In this document: piece by piece, positions 52,222 to 60,326 of the stretch
Layout: each line of letters begins with the position of its first letter
How positions within the stretch are numbered: the stretch's first letter is position 1
Source: Lysinibacillus fusiformis
GTDB taxonomy: Bacteria; Bacillota; Bacilli; Bacillales_A; Planococcaceae
Direction of reading: 5' to 3'
Length of the DNA: 64,000 bases
Assembly (NCBI RefSeq): GCF_016925635.1
Contig: NZ_CP070490.1
Coordinates: forward strand, 1,990,001-2,054,000
Translations under genes and position numbers: made by a program
The notes under the pieces: model-generated
Database searches by the model: none
What the model saw: only the letters and a program-made list of their open reading frames with translations
Told to the model about the DNA's origin: nothing

Positions 52222-53178
52222 TTACTTCACTATGCTATCCAATACATTTTGAATAATTTGGCGATTGGCAATAGCACCTGAATATAACCAACTCGAACTT
52301 GATTCGAATTCATAAACATGACCATTTTTAATGGCTGGTATATTAGCTAGAAGAGGATCGCTTAGCAATTCAGAGCTACCTGCACTATCACTGTTAATAA
52401 CAAAAAGATAGTCAGCATCTATTTGAACGAATTTTTCTAAAGAAACCTGTGACCAATCACCAGCAGCAGATGCTGACACCTCTTTCACAAGGCTTGGAGT
52501 TTGTAACCCAAGATCCTCATAAAGCACAACACCACTAGAAGCTGTGTCACTTACCATGTAGATTGAATTTTTGATATTCCAGATCACAGTGGCTGAAAGA
52601 TTTTCGACTTTGTTGTGAATTTCTTCTTTTGCCTCTTTAGCGAATTGATCATAATCTGCTAGGACTTCCTTTGCCTTATCTGTTTGACCAAAAATTTCGC
52701 CCATTTTTAATAGTTTATTGCGCCAATTATTATCCTCTGCTCCCATTACATAAGTAGGGGCAATTTTGCTATACTGCTCATATTTTTCACCTTCAGCAAT
52801 TTCAGGAGAACCGATTACAATTAAATCTGGATTAAAGCTTGTAACAGCTTCATAGGGAAGGTCAAATTCAATTGTTGGAATATCTTTTAATGAATCCTGA
52901 AGATAGTCTTGGATAGATGTCCCACTCTTTACGGACCACTGTGCAACGGGCTTTAAACCTAATGCTACAAGGTGATCTTCTAGATAGGGAGCTATGATAC
53001 GTTGGGGATTTTTAGGAATGGTCACTTCATGGGCTATTGAATCTGTTAAGAATCGATTGGAGCTTTCTTCCTTTGTTTTCTCTGTTGTGGAAGAAGATTG
53101 AGTTCCACATGCAGCCAAAAGGATGGAAATAATTAAAATGCCAGTTAAAAAGGCATTCTTTTTTATAAATTTTTTCAA
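52222..53178 (-). CDS. Siderophore-binding lipoprotein
   Basis: A 318-residue receptor. TTG start at 53178 follows AGGAGG; signal MKKFIKKNAFLTGILIISIL and lipobox LAAC give Cys24. Motifs: SIAHEVTIPKNPQRIIAPYLEDHLVALGLKP, FNPDLIVIGSPE, KIAPTYVMGAED, DADYLFVINSDS. It resembles the lipoprotein at 44211-45209 closely (both have an APxxEDxLxALGxKP start and YLQD). It is divergent from a Btr-like gene, its likely regulator, with overlapping Fur boxes between. Confidence 0.9.
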   Translation of the reverse strand: MKKFIKKNAFLTGILIISILLAACGTQSSSTTEKTKEESSNRFLTDSIAHEVTIPKNPQRIIAPYLEDHLVALGLKPVAQWSVKSGTSIQDYLQDSLKDIPTIEFDLPYEAVTSFNPDLIVIGSPEIAEGEKYEQYSKIAPTYVMGAEDNNWRNKLLKMGEIFGQTDKAKEVLADYDQFAKEAKEEIHNKVENLSATVIWNIKNSIYMVSDTASSGVVLYEDLGLQTPSLVKEVSASAAGDWSQVSLEKFVQIDADYLFVINSDSAGSSELLSDPLLANIPAIKNGHVYEFESSSSWLYSGAIANRQIIQNVLDSIVK

Positions 53179-53229
53179 AGCTATAAGCCTCCTATTTCAA
53201 TTGATTTCTACCATTCTATTTCATTATAA

Positions 53230-53250
53230 TGAAAATGATAATCAATATCA
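53230..53250. promoter_or_regulatory. Overlapping Fur boxes in a divergent promoter
   Basis: TGAAAATGATAATCA (53230-53244) and TGATAATCAATATCA (53236-53250) overlap by nine bases. They lie between the divergent lipoprotein and Btr-like genes, so Fur could control both. Confidence 0.8.
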
Positions 53251-53277
53251 ATTTGATGTTTAGGAGATAGAACTAAA

Positions 53278-54858
53278 ATGTACAAAGACAATCAGTTACT
53301 GTCCCATCTTTTTTATCAACCTATACAAATAGTGAAATTAAATGAAATGTTAAGTGGCATAGGAACACAATCCACCCACCCATTTATGGTCATCGTATAT
53401 GAGGGATATTTAGAGTTTACGCTTCAAGGTAGGCACGTTCAGCTTAGTCCAAATTCTGTTATGCTTTTAGATGATACTGACGATTTTCATCTACTTGAAA
53501 CATGTGAAAGTAAAGGAATCGTCATTCAATATTGTGTATATGGCTGCAAAACGGATCGTTTATTACAAGATGCTATCTTAATTGAGCAATGCTCCTATCG
53601 GCTTATGAATTTAGCTAAAGAAGTAGAAAAAGAAGCGAACGCTGAGGGCAATAATCCGTTTCGTTTACAAAAATTATTCGGTGAATTGCTAGAAGTGCTG
53701 TACAGCCATTTACGTGATAATAAACAACAACAAGAAGGACTATGGATTGATAAAGTACTTCATTATATTAATCTATATTTCCGTGAAGAATTAACAAGAG
53801 AGCAGATGGCTGAAAAAGCACAAGTAAGTCCAGAGCATTTTTCTCGTACGTTCCATAAGCATACAGGCTATACGTATAGTGAATATTTAACGTTGCTAAG
53901 AATACGAGAATCACAGAAAAGGCTATTGTTTACAATGCCTAAATTAGATGAGCTTGCTCAGGAAGTTGGCTACAATGAGGGGACTTATTTAAGTAGGAAA
54001 TTTAAAGAATTAGTGGGTTTATCACCAACAGCCTATTATCAGAAATCAAAGCGTGTCCTTGCACTCAATACCAATCATACAGCATGCTTACTAGCTCTTG
54101 GTATTACGCCAGTGTTGGGTGTATACTCCCCATTTCTAGAGAGTATCGAGCCTGTCTCTACTTCGCAAAAACTTAAAGGCTATGAGTATGGTATCTATGA
54201 GTATGGTATTGCTTCAAATTATCAGGAGATCACCGCAGCATGTCCAGATGTCATTATTAACTACAGTGGTGGTAATGAAAAACAATCATTACTGTCAGTA
54301 GCTCCTATATTCGAGCTACCATGTAGACAATTAAGCTGGCGAGAGCAATTTGGGTTGATTGCCAATATCGTTGATAGACAAGAAGTATGTAAGAGCTGGC
54401 TCCAGCAATATGATGAACAGATAGCTCAATGTAACGCTATTCTTGACCAACAAATTGGGGCAAGGGGTACTGCTATTGTTTGGGAAATAGGGAGTCATCA
54501 AGCGTATTGTTTAAATAGTAGTCATGGGAGAGGGAGTCATATACTGTACGAAGATTTGGGCTTTAGTCGACCAGATGCGATTGTCACACGAAATATTGAA
54601 CAAACAGGTTACTTAACAGTAGATATTGAAGATATTGCTCACTATCCAGCTGATTATATATTCGTCACCGCTCTTCCTACAAAAGATTTTGGAAAAGAGC
54701 GTCTCTTAACGGTATTACATTCAGAAAAATGGCAGTCACTTACAGCAGTGCAAAAGAAACAGGTGTATTTTATGAATCAGTATGAAATATTTTATGGCTA
54801 TGATCCATTATCTACAGCTACTCAATTGCAAAAATTAATGGAAGTATTAACATCATAA
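53278..54858 (+). CDS. Btr-like AraC regulator fused to a siderophore-binding domain
   Basis: 526 residues. An N-terminal sensor (1-150), an AraC helix-turn-helix pair (about 160-258, REQMAEKAQVSPEHFSRTFHKH and LDELAQEVGYNEGTYLSRKFKE), and a FecB-like domain (258-526, KRVLALNTNHTACLLALGITPVLG) follow without a signal segment. The ligand-side loop HGRGSHILYEDLGF matches the GRGGQ/YGD loops of the following lipoprotein group. It is divergent from one lipoprotein and precedes another, so it may control both. TAGGAGA precedes the ATG. Confidence 0.88.
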   Translation: MYKDNQLLSHLFYQPIQIVKLNEMLSGIGTQSTHPFMVIVYEGYLEFTLQGRHVQLSPNSVMLLDDTDDFHLLETCESKGIVIQYCVYGCKTDRLLQDAILIEQCSYRLMNLAKEVEKEANAEGNNPFRLQKLFGELLEVLYSHLRDNKQQQEGLWIDKVLHYINLYFREELTREQMAEKAQVSPEHFSRTFHKHTGYTYSEYLTLLRIRESQKRLLFTMPKLDELAQEVGYNEGTYLSRKFKELVGLSPTAYYQKSKRVLALNTNHTACLLALGITPVLGVYSPFLESIEPVSTSQKLKGYEYGIYEYGIASNYQEITAACPDVIINYSGGNEKQSLLSVAPIFELPCRQLSWREQFGLIANIVDRQEVCKSWLQQYDEQIAQCNAILDQQIGARGTAIVWEIGSHQAYCLNSSHGRGSHILYEDLGFSRPDAIVTRNIEQTGYLTVDIEDIAHYPADYIFVTALPTKDFGKERLLTVLHSEKWQSLTAVQKKQVYFMNQYEIFYGYDPLSTATQLQKLMEVLTS

Positions 54859-54920
54859 ATATACAGGGGAACAAATCACTTTCATGCATAGACAGTTATT
54901 TAACATTCTTCTACAATTAT

Positions 54921-54935
54921 TGAGAATGATTATCA
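54921..54935 (+). promoter_or_regulatory. Fur box before the lipoprotein gene at 54960
   Basis: TGAGAATGATTATCA, matching the 7-1-7 consensus, 24 bases upstream of the start. Confidence 0.85.
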
Positions 54936-54959
54936 ACTGAAATGTATGGAGGGAAAAAA

Positions 54960-55904
54960 TTGCTTAAACAAAATAGAAAATTCATAGTACCATTGTTTCT
55001 TCTATTACTGCTTCTGTTAACGGCTTGTGGTGAAAAGGAAAAGACCGTTAGTCCGACTGCAGAACAAGATACAAAAGAAGCAGAGACAAAAACGGTTCAG
55101 ACGACAAATGGTGAGGTTGTTATTCCGACTAATCCAGAGCGTCTTGTAGCAGAGGAGTATATTGCTAGTTTACTCGTATTAGATGTGAAACCTGTGGGAG
55201 CTCCTGGGTTAGCTCTTGAAAACTATTATTTAAAGGATGCATTAAAGGATGTAGAAGAAATAGGCGATTATGGGAAACCATCCATTGAGAAGATTATAGC
55301 GCTCAAACCGGACTTGATAATTACTGGCAATGGGGAAAATTATGATGCTTTAAGTAAAATTGCTCCTACAGTTGTCATTCCTTATGGTGAATTGAAGGAT
55401 GCACACGAAGAACTTACCTATTTTGGTGAGTTACTTGGCAAAGAGCAAGAAGCTAAGGATTGGCTGGCGCAATATGATCAAAAGATTGCCGATGCCAAAG
55501 CACAGGTAGATGCGATTATTCCAGAGGATGCAAGCTTCTCTATTATAGAGGATGCAGGCAAAACTTATTATGCATATGGTGATAATTTTGGACGTGGTGG
55601 ACAACCAGTCTATCAGGCACTTGGTCGCAAACCACCTGCTAAAGTAGCAGATGAAATTATGGAAAAGCAGTGGGCTGAAATTTCCGAAGAGGTGCTGGCA
55701 GATTATGCAGGAGACTACATTATTTTGACTTCAGACGATCGTACAGTTGAAGATTTTAAGAAAGATCCAATATGGGGTAGCCTGCCTGCAGTAAAAAATG
55801 ATCATCTTTATATTTGGCCTGAGGAGCGTTCATGGTATTATGACCCAACAGCCGTGTTGGCTCAGGTAGAGGAATTAACAAACTGGCTAACGAATAAAAA
55901 ATAA
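54960..55904 (+). CDS. Siderophore-binding lipoprotein
   Basis: A 314-residue receptor. The frame opens with ATG 54942 in the ribosome-site region, but TTG at 54960 directly after GGAGGG gives the normal signal MLKQNRKFIVPLFLLLLLLL with lipobox LTAC, Cys23. Domain motifs: GEVVIPTNPERLVAEEY, IIALKPDLIITGNGE, KIAPTVVIPYGELKD, YGDNFGRGGQPVYQALG, LADYAGDYIILTS. Same group as 42389-43366. It follows the Btr-like gene by 100 bases with its own Fur box. Confidence 0.9.
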   Translation: MLKQNRKFIVPLFLLLLLLLTACGEKEKTVSPTAEQDTKEAETKTVQTTNGEVVIPTNPERLVAEEYIASLLVLDVKPVGAPGLALENYYLKDALKDVEEIGDYGKPSIEKIIALKPDLIITGNGENYDALSKIAPTVVIPYGELKDAHEELTYFGELLGKEQEAKDWLAQYDQKIADAKAQVDAIIPEDASFSIIEDAGKTYYAYGDNFGRGGQPVYQALGRKPPAKVADEIMEKQWAEISEEVLADYAGDYIILTSDDRTVEDFKKDPIWGSLPAVKNDHLYIWPEERSWYYDPTAVLAQVEELTNWLTNKK

Positions 55905-55926
55905 GCTAAATAATTTGGGAAAAGAG

Positions 55927-55960
55927 GAAGCATCTTTAGTAATGAAGGTGCTTCTTTTTT
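55927..55960 (+). terminator. Terminator of the lipoprotein gene at 54960
   Basis: GAAGCATCTT pairs with AAGGTGCTTC; six T follow. Confidence 0.8.
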
Positions 55961-55983
55961 GTTATTTCAATTAAAGATATTAA

Positions 55984-55998
55984 TGAGAATGTTTATCA
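55984..55998 (+). promoter_or_regulatory. Fur box and promoter of composite gene 3
   Basis: TGAGAATGTTTATCA begins 17 bases before TATAAT (56001-56006), as in the other composite promoters. Confidence 0.8.
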
Positions 55999-56058
55999 TT
56001 TATAATGTTCACAAGGGACCCATTCTATGATTTGACTAGAAAGGTGTGAAAACAAATA

Positions 56059-57969
56059 GTGAATATAGATGATCATATCCTTCTATGGAAAGCAGCATCC
56101 ATTCAAGTGTTGGATATTCGTTATACAAAGATGCAACGTGATGAACAGCTTAGCTCCTATCGTTTACCAGCTAGCGGTTTTTTGTACACAATAAAAGGAA
56201 AAGCTACTATATTGTTGGATAGTAAATCCTATAAGATAGAAAATTTTTATATAGCTCATGTCGGTAAAGGAAGTTGTCTACACATCAGTGCTGTAGAAGA
56301 TATAGTAGAGTACTATTTAATTCTCTATAAAGCAACGCTTCCTCTTCCCCATAGAAAAGGTTTACTAGCATTATGGGAACGTGAAAAACCTTTTCAGCTT
56401 CAATATGTTTTTCAAGTTTCGAATGCACTCACATTACAACAAAAAGTTGAAACGATGTACCAGCAATGGCTCAAACAGGACAATCTAGAGCATTTTCATG
56501 TCAAGGCACTTTTTTATCAATGTGTTTATGAGCTTTTGCAGCAACTAAGCCAACAGCATGTCATTGTTCAACAGCCAGATCTTGTGGAGCAAATCCAAAT
56601 TTATATAGAAGAATACTACAGTCAACCCATCACCCGGGAGTCGCTTGCCCAAATGTTAAATTATAGTGTGCCCTATATAGCTAAGCAATTTAAGCAGAAG
56701 ACGGGTAGAAGTATCATTGATTATCTTATTCAGATAAGAATACAAAAAGCACAGCAGTTGTTAATACATACAACTTCGAGCTTGCAGGAGATTGCTTCGA
56801 GTGTTGGCTATGAAGATGTCTCTTATTTTATCCGTATCTTTAAAAAGTACAGTGGGCAAACCCCAATGCAATTTAAACAACAGCCAGATAAGCATAAATC
56901 GTATCGTCCTATGTATCGGCTTTCTTTGTCTAATGATAAAAAGTGGATACGACATTATATTGATAATGATAATTATTATCAATATAAAGCAAAAGGAGAT
57001 TTATCGATGAATAAAAAAACAAAGTCCTCTATGATGGCGACTTTATTGCTATGCTTCACTTTATTGCTTAGCGCATGTTCTGGTACTGCCATTACTGCTT
57101 CTAATAATGTAGAAACAAAAGCACCAGCTAATGAGTCAACGGAAGTACAGTCGACAACAAAAATTGTATCCACTGTGAAGGGGGATGTCGAAATTCCTGT
57201 TGACCCAGAACGTATCGTAACCGATTATTACCCAGGTTTTTTATTAACTATGGGCATTAAACCAGTAGGAACACAGGAGCTTTATATGAAAAGCCCCTAC
57301 CTGAAGGAGCATAATGAAGGAATTACTTATTTTGAAGAATCCCTTGAAGCAGTAGTTGATTTGAAGCCCGACCTTATCATTACTGGGGATGATAAGAAAT
57401 ACGAAGAATATGCCAAAATAGCGCCTACAGTCTTAATACCCTTTAATTTAGAAATGGATGCAACATTGGAGGAGTTTAGTAAAATTTTGGATAAAGAGGA
57501 AGAAGTGAAGGCTTGGTTAAATGACTATAATCAAAAGGTAGCAAAAGCGAGACAAACAGTTCAAGATATCATTGGTAAGGATCAAACCGTGACGATTTTT
57601 GCTGGTGGAGCAACAAAGAATATAACATTATACGGTAATGGTTATACAGGGCGATCATTTTATGATGGGCTTGGACTAACGCCACCCGCAAAAGTAGTAG
57701 AGGAAATTGATCCTGAAAAGCCGTGGCTGGAATTATCACCTGAATTACTGCCAGATTATGCAGGTGATTATATTTTTGTGGCTGTCGATAAAGCGACAGA
57801 AACATATGATTATAAAAACGAACCAGTTTGGAAAACGCTAGATGCTGTGCAAAATGATCAAATTTTTGAAATTGATGGCTGGAGTTTCTGGTTTTCAGAT
57901 CCTATTTCAATCCTAGGACAGATTGAAGAAGTGACAGAAATGCTAGTACAGCATGCGAAAGAAAAATAA
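56059..57969 (+). CDS. AraC regulator read in frame into a siderophore-binding lipoprotein (composite 3)
   Basis: A 636-residue frame starting with GTG; the start is supported by alignment of MNIDDHILLWKAASIQVLD with composites 1 and 2 and by AAGGTG upstream. Sensor (1-150), AraC helix-turn-helix pair (about 165-272, RESLAQMLNYSVPYIAKQFKQK and LQEIASSVGYEDVSYFIRIFKK), linker read through a perfect Fur box (IDNDNYYQYK), then Met317 opening a lipoprotein with Cys340. The binding domain resembles 54960-55904. Same unbroken plan as composites 1, 2 and 4. Confidence 0.87.
   Translation: MNIDDHILLWKAASIQVLDIRYTKMQRDEQLSSYRLPASGFLYTIKGKATILLDSKSYKIENFYIAHVGKGSCLHISAVEDIVEYYLILYKATLPLPHRKGLLALWEREKPFQLQYVFQVSNALTLQQKVETMYQQWLKQDNLEHFHVKALFYQCVYELLQQLSQQHVIVQQPDLVEQIQIYIEEYYSQPITRESLAQMLNYSVPYIAKQFKQKTGRSIIDYLIQIRIQKAQQLLIHTTSSLQEIASSVGYEDVSYFIRIFKKYSGQTPMQFKQQPDKHKSYRPMYRLSLSNDKKWIRHYIDNDNYYQYKAKGDLSMNKKTKSSMMATLLLCFTLLLSACSGTAITASNNVETKAPANESTEVQSTTKIVSTVKGDVEIPVDPERIVTDYYPGFLLTMGIKPVGTQELYMKSPYLKEHNEGITYFEESLEAVVDLKPDLIITGDDKKYEEYAKIAPTVLIPFNLEMDATLEEFSKILDKEEEVKAWLNDYNQKVAKARQTVQDIIGKDQTVTIFAGGATKNITLYGNGYTGRSFYDGLGLTPPAKVVEEIDPEKPWLELSPELLPDYAGDYIFVAVDKATETYDYKNEPVWKTLDAVQNDQIFEIDGWSFWFSDPISILGQIEEVTEMLVQHAKEK
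56956..56981 (+). promoter_or_regulatory. Internal Fur box and -10, composite 3
   Basis: TATATT (56956-56961) is followed five bases later by the perfect box TGATAATTATTATCA (56967-56981). No good -35 was found 17 bases ahead. Confidence 0.65.
57007..57969 (+). CDS. Nested siderophore-binding lipoprotein of composite 3
   Basis: The internal ATG at 57007 follows AAAGGAG. The product has 320 residues, signal MNKKTKSSMMATLLLCFTLL and lipobox LSAC. Motifs: GDVEIPVDPERIVTDYYPGFLLTMGIKPVG, VVDLKPDLIITGDD, KIAPTVLIPFN, YGNGYTGRSFYDGLGL, LPDYAGDYIFVAV. A complete receptor by length. Confidence 0.75.
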   Translation: MNKKTKSSMMATLLLCFTLLLSACSGTAITASNNVETKAPANESTEVQSTTKIVSTVKGDVEIPVDPERIVTDYYPGFLLTMGIKPVGTQELYMKSPYLKEHNEGITYFEESLEAVVDLKPDLIITGDDKKYEEYAKIAPTVLIPFNLEMDATLEEFSKILDKEEEVKAWLNDYNQKVAKARQTVQDIIGKDQTVTIFAGGATKNITLYGNGYTGRSFYDGLGLTPPAKVVEEIDPEKPWLELSPELLPDYAGDYIFVAVDKATETYDYKNEPVWKTLDAVQNDQIFEIDGWSFWFSDPISILGQIEEVTEMLVQHAKEK

Positions 57970-57981
57970 ATGAATTCCCTT

Positions 57982-58017
57982 AAAATCACTCAAGTATTGG
58001 ATTGCTTGAGTGATTTT
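57982..58017 (+). terminator. Terminator of composite 3
   Basis: AAAATCACTCAAG pairs with CTTGAGTGATTTT. The repeat element copy D starts immediately after it. Confidence 0.8.
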
Positions 58018-58240
58018 CATGTTGTTGAAAAAAGGTCAATAGCAGAAAAAGATCTTTTGGCAAGGTGAGGGGCTGGCTCCTCTTCAATCAACCATTCTGA
58101 AAAGTGTATTTTCCTCTTTCATACTAACAGTAGTCAACAAAATATCTATTAGAGAAAGGTTAGGCTCTTATTTTCAATGAGGAGAATCATCAGTGACAAC
58201 ACCCCTCCATATAAAGTAGTGAACCCCTTCAATTGATTTG
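58018..58240 (-). repeat. Two-palindrome repeat element, degenerate copy D
   Basis: Starts CATGTTGTTGAAAAAA, the reverse of the other copies' end. It keeps scattered matches to copy B (CAAGGTGAGGGGCTGG, CAATCAACCAT, GTGACAACACC), but it lacks most of one palindrome and the whole second half. The right boundary is uncertain. Confidence 0.7.
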
Positions 58241-58280
58241 TGTTTTCTATGCTTCATGCAAGATTATTAGAAAATTATAT

Positions 58281-58295
58281 TGAGAACGATTATCA
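58281..58295 (+). promoter_or_regulatory. Fur box and promoter of composite gene 4
   Basis: TGAGAACGATTATCA starts 17 bases before TATAAT (58298-58303), with TTATAT in the -35 place. Confidence 0.8.
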
Positions 58296-58343
58296 ATTAT
58301 AATAAACTTGAATGAAGTGATAAATGGGAAGGAATGATGTAGG

Positions 58344-60266
58344 ATGCTACCAAAGGAGGAGTTTCTTTTTCTCTGGAATCATGCAACGATTAAAGTGCTC
58401 GATATAAGATATGAGCTATTCAAACCTGAAGAAATCGGAAAATCATATAAATTGCCTGCTAATATGTTTCTTTATGCCACAGGTGGTGGTGCGGAAGTTC
58501 AAATTGATTTAATAAGCTATACACTAGAGGGTTTTCATCTTATTCACGGTGGAAAGGGCTCAACCCTACAAATAGAGGCTACAGACAAAGGCTTTGAATA
58601 TTTTTTAATATTTTATCGAGCTTCCATTCCTTTAACCCCAAATAAAATGATAGCCAGAGCCATGCAAAGAAATAATCCTTTCAAATATCAATATAGTCTT
58701 GTTCCTAACTCACCTATTACAATGTTTGAAAAAGTATATTACATGTATATGAAGTGGGAAAATGCCAATAACCTCAGCAAATTTACTGTTAAATCGCTAT
58801 TCTATCAGTTATTAAATGAAATTTTCATGCAGTTAGATCAGGACAGTGTCGACATTCAAAAACTGAATGTCTCTAGTCAAATTAAAGCCTATCTAGAACA
58901 AAATTATGCACAGCCATTGACCTTAGAATCGATTGCGAAGGCATTGCGCTATAGTCCATCTCATTTATCCATTCAATTCAAGCAACAAATAGGTTATAGC
59001 CCGATTGAGTATTTAATTCAGCTACGTATTGAAAAAGCTTCTATTTTGCTTGAGAAGACGAATGCTAGCCTACGCGATATCGCTATGGGTGTCGGCTATA
59101 GCGATGTCTATTATTTTAGTAGACTTTTCAAAAAGAGAGTAGGCGTTTCACCAACAAAATTCCGTCAAAAGAAACAAGTAAGTGATCTGGTAAAAGATAG
59201 TCCTTCAATGTCTGAAAGATACTCCATTGTCGATTGGAGCTTCCAAGATTATATTGAGAATGGTTATCAATATAATGAAAGGAAGTATGAACCAATGAAT
59301 AAAAAAGGATTATCAGCTATTGCAACACTTTTCCTTTGTCTGACGCTTTTACTAAGTGCTTGCAGCAGCGGAACATCAAGCAATACAGGAGGCGGAGAAA
59401 AACAAGTCTCTACTACACAAGCAGCCAGCGAATCACAAACAAAAATGGTCTCTACTATGAAAGGAGACGTAGAAATACCCGTTAACCCTGAGCGAGTAGT
59501 GGTGATGTATTATACAGGTGATGTACTAGCTTTTGATGTGACACCAGTGGGCTCCTCTAAAATACAAGAGGGAGCAGCATTTGAGGAAGAATTAAAAACA
59601 GTTGAAAGTTTAGGTGAATGGTTTGAACCGAATGTTGAGGCAGTGATTCAATTAAAACCTGATGTCATCATTATTCCAAGTAAGGATGAGCTTTACGATC
59701 AAATGCAAAAAATTGCGCCTACTGTCATGATCGATTTCTCAACAACACTAGATGAACGTTTAACAAAAATTGGTGAGGTTCTAGGGAAAGAGAAAGAAGC
59801 AAAAGAGCTATTAGCTAATTTCTATAAAAAAGTAGAGGATAGTCAAGAGCAGTTAAAAGAGGCAGGTATTTCAGATAAAACGGTTAGTATTATGGAGGGC
59901 GGCAAAGGGAAAATGTCAGTTGTGACAAGCTATACCTTTGGACGTGGCTCCCAAGCTATTTATGAGTATTTAGGAATGAAAGCACCAGACATTATTCAAA
60001 AGAAAATTGATGATAAAAACAACACCGATGAAGCAATCGATGTTTCTTTAGAAGTATTAACAGATTATGCAGGTGATTATGTGTTCCGTTCATCCTATGA
60101 CGGAATGGTAGATTTAACAGATCATCCAGTTTGGTCTAATATTCCTGCTATTAAAGAAGGAAGGCTTATTGAAATGGATTTTGGTTTTTGTTACTACAAC
60201 GACATTTATTCATTGTCAAAACAGCTTGATTTCATTGTGGATCAACTAGTAGCTACGACAAAATAA
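58344..60266 (+). CDS. AraC regulator read in frame into a siderophore-binding lipoprotein (composite 4)
   Basis: A 640-residue frame with the composite plan. Sensor (1-150, LPKEEFLFLWNHATIKVLDI), AraC helix-turn-helix pair (about 165-272, LESIAKALRYSPSHLSIQFKQQ and LRDIAMGVGYSDVYYFSRLFKK), linker read through a Fur box (DYIENGYQYNERKYEP), then Met318 opening a lipoprotein with Cys340. The linker differs most from the other three, and the box is closer to the -10, yet the internal start and lipobox keep nearly the same position. Last gene of the siderophore region. Confidence 0.87.
   Translation: MLPKEEFLFLWNHATIKVLDIRYELFKPEEIGKSYKLPANMFLYATGGGAEVQIDLISYTLEGFHLIHGGKGSTLQIEATDKGFEYFLIFYRASIPLTPNKMIARAMQRNNPFKYQYSLVPNSPITMFEKVYYMYMKWENANNLSKFTVKSLFYQLLNEIFMQLDQDSVDIQKLNVSSQIKAYLEQNYAQPLTLESIAKALRYSPSHLSIQFKQQIGYSPIEYLIQLRIEKASILLEKTNASLRDIAMGVGYSDVYYFSRLFKKRVGVSPTKFRQKKQVSDLVKDSPSMSERYSIVDWSFQDYIENGYQYNERKYEPMNKKGLSAIATLFLCLTLLLSACSSGTSSNTGGGEKQVSTTQAASESQTKMVSTMKGDVEIPVNPERVVVMYYTGDVLAFDVTPVGSSKIQEGAAFEEELKTVESLGEWFEPNVEAVIQLKPDVIIIPSKDELYDQMQKIAPTVMIDFSTTLDERLTKIGEVLGKEKEAKELLANFYKKVEDSQEQLKEAGISDKTVSIMEGGKGKMSVVTSYTFGRGSQAIYEYLGMKAPDIIQKKIDDKNNTDEAIDVSLEVLTDYAGDYVFRSSYDGMVDLTDHPVWSNIPAIKEGRLIEMDFGFCYYNDIYSLSKQLDFIVDQLVATTK
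59227..59276 (+). promoter_or_regulatory. Internal promoter with Fur box, composite 4
   Basis: TTGTCG (59227-59232) and TATATT (59250-59255) are 17 bases apart. The box TGAGAATGGTTATCA (59255-59269) overlaps the -10, and a second TATAAT lies at 59271-59276. Which -10 is used is open. Confidence 0.65.
59295..60266 (+). CDS. Nested siderophore-binding lipoprotein of composite 4
   Basis: The internal ATG at 59295 follows AAAGGAAG. The product has 323 residues, signal MNKKGLSAIATLFLCLTLLL and lipobox LSAC. Motifs: GDVEIPVNPERVVVMYYTGDVLAFDVTPVG, VIQLKPDVIIIPSKD, KIAPTVMIDF, YTFGRGSQAIYEYLGM, LTDYAGDYVFRSS. A full-length receptor. Confidence 0.75.
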   Translation: MNKKGLSAIATLFLCLTLLLSACSSGTSSNTGGGEKQVSTTQAASESQTKMVSTMKGDVEIPVNPERVVVMYYTGDVLAFDVTPVGSSKIQEGAAFEEELKTVESLGEWFEPNVEAVIQLKPDVIIIPSKDELYDQMQKIAPTVMIDFSTTLDERLTKIGEVLGKEKEAKELLANFYKKVEDSQEQLKEAGISDKTVSIMEGGKGKMSVVTSYTFGRGSQAIYEYLGMKAPDIIQKKIDDKNNTDEAIDVSLEVLTDYAGDYVFRSSYDGMVDLTDHPVWSNIPAIKEGRLIEMDFGFCYYNDIYSLSKQLDFIVDQLVATTK

Positions 60267-60289
60267 ATTAAATAAAAGTTATTGATTGC

Positions 60290-60326
60290 CCCATAAATGT
60301 TTGTTTATGCTTAACATTTATGGGGT
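60290..60326 (+). terminator. Terminator of composite 4
   Basis: CCCCATAAATGT pairs with ACATTTATGGGG; a T-rich tail follows. Confidence 0.8.

Noticed and set aside
36394..60266. Composite genes as sequencing errors that removed stop codons
   Set aside because: Four independent loci show the same unbroken frame and the same spacing, so a common error is unlikely, though raw-read confirmation would settle it.
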